From Monoraphidium neglectum (lineage: Eukaryota; Chlorophyta; Chlorophyceae; Sphaeropleales; Selenastraceae), in NCBI RefSeq assembly GCF_000611645.1, contig NW_014012530.1, positions 1 to 12,884 of the forward strand: a stretch of 12,884 nucleotides of DNA. Direction: 5' to 3'. The translations under genes were made by a program, and so were the position numbers. This document shows positions 1 through 8,396 of the stretch, piece after piece. The notes below the pieces were generated by a model. It worked only from the letters and a program-made list of their open reading frames with translations, was not told the DNA's origin and did not search any database. Every line of letters starts with the position of its first letter. Positions within the stretch are counted from its first letter, which is position 1.

Positions 1-1504
1 GGCCAGCGGGGGGCGCGGATAACATGTGTGGGGCGGTTTATTGCATGCCAAAGCTGCACTGCCAGCAGCGTTGAGCCAGCCACACCAACTGTGCCTCCAA
101 AGCCAGCCCTGGTCTGGGAGCAACCCGCCGCGGCAACGAGAACAGCATTGCTAGTAGCAAACAGACAGTAGCCTGGTCCACTTTGTTGGTTGCAGGCGCA
201 TGCCATAATTACTCCTGCCAAAAGCGCTGTGGCCGTGTCCCAAGGCCACATGGCCCTTGGCTAAACCTGTGCACGGAAAAGTGTTCTGAACTTGAATCCG
301 CTTGTAGTGGCCAAAACTAGTGTCTTAGCACCCACGAGCGCAGAATGCGCTGCAGACGGGCTTCAGCGAAATAAAATCATAGAATGGTTTCTTGACATGA
401 AGAGCACCTGGCAAAAGGCCAATTGGGAATGGCCGAATGTAATGACAGCACTTCCAGGCCGTGCATCCCATCTCGACAGGTTGCTGCACAGGCGGCCAGG
501 CGGGCGAACCCACGAACACGCTCCACACAGCCGTCACTTCCGGTGCACAAGCTGCACCTCTAGGCTGTGGCTTGAGAACGGGGGCCGGGGAGGGGAGGGC
601 TCTGCCCCTCTTACTGACCACAAAGGTGATTCTGAGCCCCTAACAATGCTCTCGTTCATGTGCCTAAACCGCCCGTTGGCATTTATGGCACAGCGGTAAG
701 GGCGCAATGGGGGGCTTGGCCGCCAGTGCAGTGCAAGAGAGGTGATGTCAAGCATCCCAGATGGGTGCTTGCAATTTGAGGCCAGGACCTGAGAGAAGAC
801 AAAGAGGCTGTGTGCGTCTGCGTATTGCGTATTGAACCCAGAGCAAACACGGTGAACCGGCGCACAACGTGGGCGGAGCGAAAGACCCTCCGCAGCGGGT
901 GCGACAACAAAAATCGTTCACGTAGGGCAGACGTGTAGGGCTTACACGGCCGATGCAAGAGCCGGTGAGGAGTGTGCTAAGATTGACCCAGTCAGCCAGT
1001 AAAAAGTGCGACTTTGGTTGGCAAGCGCACCTGCGGGTCTGCTAGGCTTCGGCCACTGCCAGGCCCTGTACAACGCAAAAACAGACGTAATACGCTGGCG
1101 GGACCAGGCAGAGTTGCCGCCCTCATTTTGCGCGTCCAAACAAAATTTGCTGCTGACGTGTGCTCACCACGCATCCGACAGAGCACGAAGGACTCCCAGG
1201 GGTGTACTGCCAAATGCACGCACCACGGGTGCAGTCGCGTGCAGCGGCAGCGGCACTGCCAAAAGGGGAGGCCACAGGGAGTCTTGGAATTGACGGACGC
1301 AGTACGTACCACGCTCGCTTCATCTTGTGCCAGTAATGACCAATCGTCAAAAACGTGTGCCACCACACCCTACACAGCGCATCCTGCAACAGCACACAGC
1401 AAACAGCGGTGAGACTGTTTGTCACGAGGCTGCGGTCTGGTCATGTTCAATCTGCAAAAGCATCTGCCTCGTCCGCCGCTCTCGCATCCCATTTGATGAT
1501 AAGG
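1..1504. other. Downstream flank of the bZIP-like gene, no gene supported
   Basis: This stretch follows the stop codon of the minus-strand gene ending at 1505. It is less GC-rich than the exons. Its open frames on both strands (for example 292-699 plus, 992-1366 minus) show no recognisable domain or convincing splice structure. Part of it is probably the 3' untranslated region of the minus-strand gene, since a TGTAA poly(A)-type signal reads on the minus strand at 946-942. A TGTAA on the plus strand at 438-442 could equally end a plus-strand gene entering from the left, but nothing upstream supports such a gene. I see no RNA gene here. Confidence 0.5.
942..946 (-). terminator. Candidate UGUAA poly(A) signal of the bZIP-like gene
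   Basis: The plus strand reads TTACA, so the minus strand reads TGTAA, the usual poly(A) signal of chlorophyte nuclear genes. It lies about 560 bases beyond the stop codon at 1505-1507 and is the only minus-strand TGTAA I found between that stop and the left edge. It would give a 3' untranslated region of roughly 0.6 kb. A chance occurrence of five bases is possible. Confidence 0.4.
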
Positions 1505-2829
1505 TCACGCCGCGGCGTCCCCCGGTCGCCGCCGCTTCAGCGCGTCGACGAGGGCGTCCATCACGGGAAAGTAGGGGTAGCAGGAAACGTGCAGGTTGGC
1601 CAGCTGCTCGGGTGTCAGGATGGCGGTGCACAGGAACAGCATGGCCGTGACGGCCGAGACGCGGTACCTTTGAAGCGCGCGACCGCAAGCAGTTGATGCA
1701 GGGGAAGGGCCCATACCTTGAGTTGGGCAAGATGATACACTGGGGCCACGGAGAGCCACCCTCATGCGGGGCAAAAAGGAAGTTTCTTCAACTCGGAGCT
1801 GCCAACGGTGCTGCAATCAACCGCGCCGCTCGAGCTTGATCCATGCGCAGCCATGCTGCGCTGCGCAGTCGAGCGCCCCGCACCTCGACATGACAGTCTG
1901 CACCTCCAGGACAGCCTCCTCTTGGGCGCACAGGTCGTAGGGCTGCGCCAGCGCGTCCGCCACGACCTCGGTCGGCCGGCAGCGCAGCCGCACGCCCTCG
2001 GCCTTCCACCAGTCGTTTATGACTGAGTACAGGATCGCCTGGGGGCAGGAGGCGGGGGCGGGGCACAGCAATGAAGGCCAGGACGTCAAGAACGATGTGG
2101 CTAGCAGAGACGGTTGGCGGCGAATGCATGAGGCGAGCATGTATCGCACGTTGCGTGGCGCGATGTGCATGGTTGCATCAAGAAGAGCCGTTTAAGGCAA
2201 GGCGTGTGCAGCGGAACTGCAGCAGGCGGGGACCCACATCCACACCGACGTCCAGGGGGGACAACATGCGAGCTGGCTCGCTGGGTGGCAGCGGCCACGC
2301 TGCGGCCTGTCGCTGCACCAGGGCTGCTCGCAGGTAAAGCACGGCGTGCACCGTATGCGCACCTGGTCAGGTGTGAGGGCCATGCACTCGGCTGCCTTCA
2401 CCCACACCTCTTGGGGTGGCTCCCCGACCTCGTTGGTGTCCATGTTGAGCCGCATCAGCTCAGACAACCATACCCTTCGCGGTTGGGAGGATGTGTTGGG
2501 ACAAGCGGCGCTTGTGATGTGGCTTGCCTGGTGCTTGCACGCAAGCGTATGGGGCCATGCATGGGCATGCAATTGCATAAGCAAGAGCTCCAAACGGCGA
2601 TGGCACAACCACCCTTTGACATGCTCACTCTGTAAGCAGGGTGGAAGCGTAGACGGTGTTCATGCGCAGCAGCAGCTGCACCGCCGCGTAGGGCCACGCA
2701 GCGGGGTGGGGAGCAAGCAGCAGGTTGAGTTTACCCGCCTTGAACACAAACTACCAAGGATTGCAAGCAGCGGGCATACTAGGCAGTTCTCGTAGCACAG
2801 CTTGCTACGTGTGGACACGCACGCACGTG

Positions 2830-2900
<71 letters not shown>

Positions 2901-3733
2901 GTGCGCGCGCACACGCACGCATGCATACTCAGGCGCGTGCACTCAAAGGCACACGCAAGCGGCCCTGAGTACCCGCGCACGTCCCTGACCTGCATCATCT
3001 CCTCCCTGCAGGGCTGGCCGCCCTCCACCTTGAACAGCAGCGTCGACAGGTCGGCCAGGTTGGTCTTCCACCAAGTTAAGAAAGTGGCCTTGTCCCGGAA
3101 CTGGCCACGGCCGGCCAGGATGCTGCCCAGCCGCAACGCAAGGGTGCGACGAAAGCAGCGCGTGGACCACTTTAGGAGCATTGGTTTATGGGGGATTCTG
3201 CAGCCCCAGCAGCAGCAGCAGCAGCCGCGTTTCCAAGCAGCAATGGTTGCGATCATGACAGCCGCACATCATCTTAGCACCCATGCCTTATCGCACCACC
3301 CACCTAGCAGCGTACGTTGACGGCGCCACGCCCATCCCCCCTCCCTGCTCAGGGTAATGCAGCGGCTTGCCTCGCCACGCCCCAGGCGGAACCACTCTGC
3401 CGCCGCTGCCACTGCCGCCGCTCCCGCCGGCGCCGCCACCCGCCAGGGCCGGCGCGGCCGCCGCCAGCCCCGCCTGCACCTGCGCCGCAAACTCGTCCAG
3501 CCGCGCCAGCGCGGCCTCGGCGGCCCTGGCGCCGTCGCCGTCGTCGACGTGGGAGGGGGATGACAGCAGGTTGAGGGCCTCCCATGACAGGCAGAGGCCC
3601 TGGATCACCAGCTCCCTGGCGCGCTCGAGCGCGTTGACCTCGGACTCAACAGCGACGCGGCGCTCGACTTGTTTGAGCTGCTGCTGGAGGGCGGCTGCGG
3701 CAGGGGGCAGGCGGGTCGCGCGAGTGCGGTGAA

Positions 3734-3766
<33 letters not shown>

Positions 3767-4165
3767 CGTGTGTGTGCGCGTGCGTGCGTGCGTCCGACCC
3801 TGCGTGTGCTCGCGCGTGCGGGTGCAAGCAGACTTGTGCGCCCATGTGTTTGTGGGCATGTGCACGAATGCACATGCGCCACGGCGACACTGAATGTGTG
3901 TGGATCACAGTGTGCAGACAATCATGTTGCTGCATGCATGTGTGATCCTGTGATTGGGAAGGGATTACGCATACATCGTTAGAGGGCTGCAGCACGAGCA
4001 GCGCGCCAGCAACCGCACCGCCTTTCGGCCCAGGTGTGCCCCTGCGCGCGCACCAATGGTCTTCTGGTAGCGGGAAGCAGCAGATCCCGATCTTTGCTCC
4101 CCCCCGGGAGGCCTGCCCGACCTCGTCTTGCCCGCGAGGGGATCCTCCTCGCCGTGTCCCGACAT
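1505..4165 (-). CDS. bZIP-like coiled-coil protein with helical C-terminal domain (7 exons)
   Basis: Proposed exons, in transcript order, are 4165-4054, 3694-3316, 3122-2990, 2750-2629, 2474-2363, 2038-1884 and 1667-1505. All have GT-AG borders and matching phases and together give 391 residues. The start is the first ATG after an in-frame TAG 14 codons upstream. Residues 26-36 (RSGSAASRYQK) resemble the end of a bZIP basic region. A coiled coil follows directly to about residue 70, with I37, L40, L44, V47 and V51 spaced as a zipper. A Gly/Ser-rich linker lies near residues 124-138. The rest (about 165-391) is helical and tryptophan-containing. It holds two LTP[D/E]Q motifs (282-286 and 355-359) and a C-terminal CYPYFP stretch (367-372). 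The arrangement recalls transcription factors with a bZIP followed by a large helical domain, but the basic region lacks the normal invariant Asn and is short of basic residues, so DNA binding is unproven. The intron at 2362-2039 contains an open stretch that could hide another exon, and the exon at 2750 could instead start at 2738 (same phase). The exon structure is more certain than the family. Confidence 0.6.
2815..2938. repeat. (CA)n microsatellite in a 124-bp alternating purine-pyrimidine tract
   Basis: A perfect CA/AC run spans 2838-2898 (about 30 units). It is flanked on both sides by CGCACG/GCGCGC sequence, so purine and pyrimidine alternate without a break from 2815 to 2938. It lies inside the third intron of the bZIP-like gene (2989-2751), where the transcript would carry a long (GU)n run. 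Long alternating tracts of this kind are known to favour left-handed Z-DNA, and their lengths vary between individuals. Confidence 0.95.
3207..3224. repeat. (CAG)6 trinucleotide repeat in an intron
   Basis: Six perfect CAG units lie in the second intron (3315-3123) of the bZIP-like gene. They appear as CTG in the transcript, a short distance upstream of the acceptor at 3123. By the proposed gene model the run is not translated. Confidence 0.85.
3734..3793. repeat. (GT)13 microsatellite within a 60-bp alternating tract
   Basis: A perfect GT run covers 3734-3759 and continues as TGTGTGCG/TGCG variants to 3793 with unbroken purine-pyrimidine alternation. It lies in the first intron (4053-3695) of the bZIP-like gene. 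In the transcript it is a (CA)n tract that ends about 40 bases before the acceptor of the second exon. It is oriented opposite to the repeat in the third intron of the same gene. Confidence 0.95.
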
Positions 4166-5105
4166 CAGGCCCGTGTGGGTGCCGTGATGTTGCTTTCCTC
4201 CGAACTATCAACAAATAAAAATCGACTATGGCTTGGTCTACGCGTGCTGGTGTGCATTGCCGGAGGCCAAAGAGGCGGGTGCCCGCCCTATCGGTTCGGG
4301 CGCACGCAGGCCTGCCCGATTGCCTTCCAAGTCAAGCGCAACCAGTGCGACACATTGTGCGCCCATGCTGTCATGCAGCTGTGGTTGGCAGCTGCCTTTG
4401 ACGTGTTGAAGCAAGTTCTCAAGAACCCCTGCTGTTGCAGTCCACGTGCAGTCAAAAAATCCGACTCTCCATCGGTGCCTCACGCATCCGCAGAGATCCT
4501 GTGCGCTGGCTTGGCACAAGGCAGAAGATGATGAAACGATGGACCACTTGGATCGAAGGCACCGAGGCGGGGTTTGTTGCGGCATCCAGCACGCTGCAGC
4601 CTGCTCTTTTGTCAGGGTTAATGAGTTAGTGTACCACCTGGCTGCAACAACTACCGCAGTGCATTGTGCCCACGGAATTGCCACATGTTGTGGGTCTCTG
4701 TTGCAGCTAAAAGTGAGGCCGTCGGCGCAATTAATTGAGGGATTAAGGGGTGCATGTTGTGGCTTCGAAACCCCCGGCTCTGGCTGGTCAGTCAGATGGA
4801 GAGTGGTCAGCAAGGCCGCCATGCAGTAGTCTTTACGGCAGAGTGCCCTTGCACTCACCGTGCCCATGCACTTGCTGCCCACGTGGAACTCAATGGAGAT
4901 TGTGTGGCCTGTGGCCGGCGTGTTTTGAAGTGCAGCAGCCTGCTGCTGCGCCGAGGGAGCAGCTTCAGAGCAGGCAACTCGCAGGCAAGCACCCTGCTGC
5001 ACCTGCACAGCGCATGTGTGGTGCTTCCCTTGCCAACATTTCGAGTATTGTTTAGAAAATCAAACACAAGTGGAAACATACGCACTCCTGACAAGCTTAG
5101 CCGCG
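4166..5105. promoter_or_regulatory. Divergent intergenic region between the bZIP-like and SR protein genes
   Basis: These 940 bases separate two start codons that point away from each other (4165 minus, 5106 plus), so the region should hold both promoters and both 5' untranslated regions. It is less GC-rich than the exons, with AT-rich patches near 4210-4225 and 5050-5075. I see no convincing TATA box at a suitable distance. The minus strand stays open from 5008 to 4238 (first ATG at 4867, about 209 codons), with no recognisable domain. That frame could be an upstream exon or chance. The promoter role is inferred from layout alone. Confidence 0.55.
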
Positions 5106-7642
5106 ATGTCCCGCGAGCGTGACGGGCGCGGTGGTGAGGGAGGACGCGAGTCCAGGGGGGCTTACAGACCCGACGGCGTTTCGCTGCTCATCAGGAACCT
5201 GCCGCTGGACGTGCGGTGAGCTGTGATCTGACCGTCTGCTTTAGCTGCTCGGGGGACTGTTGGGCCACTCTGGGGCGCAAAGCAGTTATATTGATGTTTA
5301 TGAAGGGCTAAGGAGCGGCGTTGCGGCCGCTGTTGTCGACGGTGTTGACGCTGGTGCTGTTGTTGCACCGCACCGCCTGCTCTGCTGGGCCAGCGCCGTA
5401 TGCCGTGGCCTGGCGCCATTGCGCATGGCTCTGACTGCCCAACACTGTGATGCCTGCGGCATGCAAGTGTTGGTCAACCTCGCATGCACGCCTGTGCTTG
5501 GCACCCATCTGCACCTGCTGGCTGTGCTGCGTCGCACAGGCCGGAGGACGTGCGCCACATGTTTGAGAAGTTTGGGGAGGTCAAAGACGTCTATCTGCCC
5601 AGAGACTACTACAACCAGTGAGTCCCAGTGACGACTTGGCGATGGCAGGACGCTGCCGGTCACGCAACCCTCAAGATGCCCGTCCCAGCCATTCGGAGTG
5701 CAAGATCACGCGCGCACCGATCCATCAAGGGGCACAAGCAAGCACGAGTGTCGCGCCCGCGCAAGCGCAAGAGCAACGGCCCAGGCGGATCGTTCAAAGG
5801 GCCCAGCACACGCGAGCGGGGCGAGAGGGCTCAAGAGCCCAAGTGCCGGCCCAAGAGGAGTGCGCGCGTGCCAGCAAGAGAGACGGAGGTGCAAGAGAGA
5901 GTGCAAGCCAAGGCCGCCTCAAAGTGGTGCCAAGCTTGCTGAGGGGCCAAGCGCGGCGTCCTCCTGCCCGAGCTCCAGAGCCCGCGATTGCACCCCAGCC
6001 ATCTGCCCGCTCGCAACCTGCTCGGGGCTGCCCGCGCGACGTCCGGTGCGTTGTGCATCCTGCGCCTACGCCGACAACGCCAGCGGCCACAGCGCTCGCC
6101 TAATCTGGCTGTTGCACGAGCGTGGCGTGAGCCTCCGCCGCTCCGCCCGGGCCCGTGCTCGATCTGCGACGCTCCCTTGACACCCCCCTGCCTCCCCAAC
6201 TCCTCGACAGGCGCCCCAAGGGGTTTGGGTTTATCGAGTTCACAGACCCCCGCGACGCTGAGGAGGCGATCCGCGACCTGGACGGCACGGTTGTCGGCGG
6301 CCGCCGCGTTGAGGTGCGGCCGGGCTGCACCGCGCGCTCGGGACCCTCGGCCTGGTTCCCCACGGGCACTCCTTGCACCGACATGGACCGCAGCCACGCT
6401 CCGGCCCCTGCGATGGCTTGCCTTTGCCCCCGCCCTTCCACTCCGACCAGACCTCGCTTCATCAGCCCGCTCCCCTGTCTTTTGTTGATGATGCGTTGCA
6501 CCGTCCTCTGACCCGTGCTCATTTCCCTCGCCTGGCGCCACCTTGGGGCCCGCCGCAGGTGGTGCGCTCTAAGCAGTCGCGCAAGACGCCCAGGGAGATG
6601 CTTGACCTGGAAAAGCAGGGCGGGGAGGGCTCCAGGGGCGGCGGCGGCGGCTACGGTGCGGGGGCAGGGCGGGGGTGGGCGCGGGGCTCAGTGCCGCAAG
6701 GGGCGCGGCACTTGTTGAGTGGGGACAGCAAAAACCCCTCTTGGTGCTGGTGCAAGAGGAAGGGAAGTCTTGCCGGGGCGGTGAGGTCACCACAACGTGC
6801 GCTCGCTCTTGCTGGCTATCGTGGGCTGTCCTGCGCTGCCGCTTGGTCGCCCGCCAAAGGTGGCTGCTTGACCAACTCTGCAGGCTCGCGCGGCGGTGGA
6901 GGCGGCGGCAGCGGCCGGGATTACGATCGCGGCCGCGACTACGACCGCGGGCGTGACTATGACCGCGGCGGCGGTCGTGATTATGACCGCGACCGCGGCG
7001 GCGGCGGCGGCCGAGACTATGACAGGCGGGACAGAGACCGCGATTACGACAGGCGTGACCGTGGGGGCGGCGGCAGGGACTACGGTCGCCGCAGCCGCAG
7101 CCGGAGCCGCAGCCGCGACGGCGGGCGCGACCGCCGCGGCCGCAGCCCGCCCCCACGCAGCCGCGAGAGGAGCCCGCCGCCCCGCGGCGCGGAGCCGCGC
7201 GGCCGTGACAGGAGCCTGAGCGGCGGTCGCGGTCGGTCGCCGGAGCCGCGCGGCGATGGGCCGCGCCGGGCCAGCCCTGAGGGGCGCAGCCCGCACAGGT
7301 GTGTGCCTGGGGCTGAACGGCTGTCGGGCACTCGGATCACGAGCCGCTGACCCGGCTGATGGAACCGCCTCGCTGAGGGCTAGGTGTGCGTGGTGCCAGG
7401 CCGGCGCAGTAACATCTGTTGAGTGCGCGTGGTCCCGCAATCAACACCGCCTGGGGCAACCAACATCACCCCCCCTTCCCCTGGCCGCCCATCCGTCTCG
7501 CAGGCACACCGACCGCGACCGCTCGCCCGCTGACGAGGGCCGGGCTGCTGCGCACGTCGCCGGTGGCGACGGCGGCGACGGGGACAGGGGTCGCGGCCGC
7601 CGCCGCGGAAGCAGCGGCAGCCCCGCGCGTATGGACGACTGA
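5106..7642 (+). CDS. SC35-like (SCL-type) SR splicing factor, RRM plus RGG/RS tail (6 exons)
   Basis: Exons 5106-5215, 5540-5617, 6211-6313, 6559-6655, 6884-7298 and 7504-7642 join in phase (GT-AG) to give 313 residues. Proteins of this class bind pre-mRNA in the nucleus and recruit spliceosome parts to set splice-site choice. A single RRM spans about residues 26-102. RNP2 is LLIRNL (27-32) and RNP1 is KGFGFIEF (66-73, the full octamer consensus). A loop PRDYYNQRPKG lies between them. Right after the RRM comes SKQSRKTPREM, close to the R-K-x-P-x-E-M signature that follows the RRM in plant SCL proteins. Residues 130-268 are rich in Gly, RGG, six DYDR units, a short (RS)4 run and RSPPPR motifs. 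The last exon adds more Arg/Gly/Asp and ends MDD. The first three introns interrupt the RRM region. The fourth intron has no stop and keeps frame, and the second intron meets a stop at its first codon if retained, so alternative splicing is plausible. The family call is firm; the exact paralogue is not. Confidence 0.88.
5768..5897 (+). promoter_or_regulatory. Cluster of five CAAGAG hexamers inside the second SR-gene intron
   Basis: The hexamer CAAGAG occurs at 5768, 5832, 5852, 5875 and 5892, in a purine-rich part of the longest intron (5618-6210, 593 bp). Purine-rich AAGAG/GAGAG sequence is typical of exonic splicing enhancers bound by SR proteins. SR genes of plants and animals commonly carry a regulated cassette exon or alternative site inside such an intron. 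A role as an autoregulatory element is inference; the copies themselves are plain in the sequence. Confidence 0.4.
6916..7089 (+). repeat. Coding repeat: six DYDR units and one DYGR unit
   Basis: Within the fifth exon of the SR protein gene, RDYDR units recur, first spaced as GRDYDR three times and then separated by Gly-rich or RDRD spacers, ending in RDYGR. The DNA is a degenerate GGCCGCGACTACGACCGC-type tandem. The repeat likely grew by unequal exchange or slippage and gives the tail a mixed Arg/Asp/Tyr character, with relatively few Ser-Arg dipeptides for an SR protein. Confidence 0.9.
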
Positions 7643-7668
7643 TACGCGCGGTGACTGATACGCGCGGT
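7637..7668 (+). repeat. Perfect 16-bp tandem duplication across the SR gene stop codon
   Basis: The unit GACTGATACGCGCGGT occurs twice head to tail, at 7637-7652 and 7653-7668. The first copy contains the last Asp codon and the TGA stop of the SR protein gene; the second lies in the 3' untranslated region. It looks like a recent slippage or duplication event and leaves the protein unchanged. Confidence 0.95.
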
Positions 7669-8396
7669 TAGGCCCAGCGCCAGCGTCACCTCACACGCAT
7701 CTACCCCTGGGGACTGGTGTGCTGGTTGACGTCACCCGACATGCCTTTGTCAGGTTTGAGGGGCGCTCATCTCCCTCTCTTCTGCCCAGCCCTCCTGCCT
7801 TGCAGCTGCCAGCGTGTTGCACCTGTAAGTGTCTGCCATTTGTATAGTCAGTGCAGGGTTGCCATGCCAACGCAGCAGCACCGGGGTAGTCAAGGCTGTC
7901 GATTGATCTTGCAGGCTTCAGGTCATGTGAAGCACAGCAAACTATCAAGTGAATGGATGAGCACGGCGTTGGTGCAGCGGCAGCTGACCTGATGCACTTG
8001 TCTTGTCAAGCTGGGTGGGGGTGTGCAAGGAGTACAGGCATGCGTGGTGCGTCGGTGTGCAGGGTGCCGGGTGCCCCAAGACAAATGAGATCGCTGGCTG
8101 GCATCTGTTGCCGCAGCTCGCATTCCAGCAATGGTTTCGTCCGCTATTATTTTTGCCTGCAATTTGAGAGCTCACTTCGCGTACCTCTGCCTAGGCCGGG
8201 AGGCGCCGGCTGCCCCTTTGTTGTCAGGTCGCACCGGTGAGCAAGGCCAGGAGACCGATAGAACCTCTGCGAAGATGCTTCAGACGACATTATTGCCGCC
8301 GCACTGCCAAAAGGCATCGCAGCCTGCCACTTCGCGCTGCGCCGTGCCACATCGTTGACCCCATCCATTGCGCCCCCTTGCCGCAGGCGCGTGGCA
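7643..8396. other. Spacer: 3' UTR of the SR gene and 5' region of the secreted-protein gene
   Basis: This stretch lies between the SR stop codon and the start codon of the next gene on the same strand. It holds the TGTAA signal at 7824-7828, which should end the SR transcript, and then a lower-GC region serving as promoter or leader of the downstream gene. A pyrimidine-rich sequence ending in CAG at 8384-8386 looks like a splice acceptor 10 bases before the ATG at 8397, so the downstream gene may have a 5' untranslated (or upstream coding) exon here that I cannot place. No other gene is seen. Confidence 0.5.
7824..7828 (+). terminator. UGUAA poly(A) signal of the SR protein gene
   Basis: TGTAA on the plus strand, about 180 bases past the SR stop codon, matches the chlorophyte poly(A) signal in sequence and distance. 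It is the first TGTAA on this strand after the stop. Confidence 0.55.

Noticed and set aside
2631..2635. Plus-strand TGTAA
   Set aside because: It lies antisense within an exon end of the bZIP-like gene, and no plus-strand gene precedes it.
2165..2795. Plus-strand frames over the middle of the bZIP-like gene
   Set aside because: They lie opposite exons that join in phase on the minus strand and show no domain of their own.
2838..2898. CA repeat as a possible CRISPR or tandem-repeat array
   Set aside because: It is a simple dinucleotide microsatellite with no spacers.
3288..4214. 308-codon minus-strand frame read as one continuous protein
   Set aside because: It reads through a CA microsatellite giving a Thr-His repeat. 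The real exons are 4165-4054 and 3694-3316, joined by a phase-matched intron with clean GT-AG borders. The upstream part is in a different frame from the proposed first exon.
4756..4770. tRNA-like B-box word (CTTCGAAACCC)
   Set aside because: There is no matching A box, acceptor stem or T stem at the required spacing.
5698..6541. Long frames on both strands across the second and third SR-gene introns (for example 5698-6180 plus, 5831-6541 minus)
   Set aside because: They are GC-driven Arg/Ala/Pro-rich frames overlapping a well-supported intron-exon structure and show no domain.
6787..7440. 217-codon Ala/Val-rich minus-strand frame
   Set aside because: It is the antisense shadow of the GC-rich DYDR/RGG coding repeat of the SR gene.
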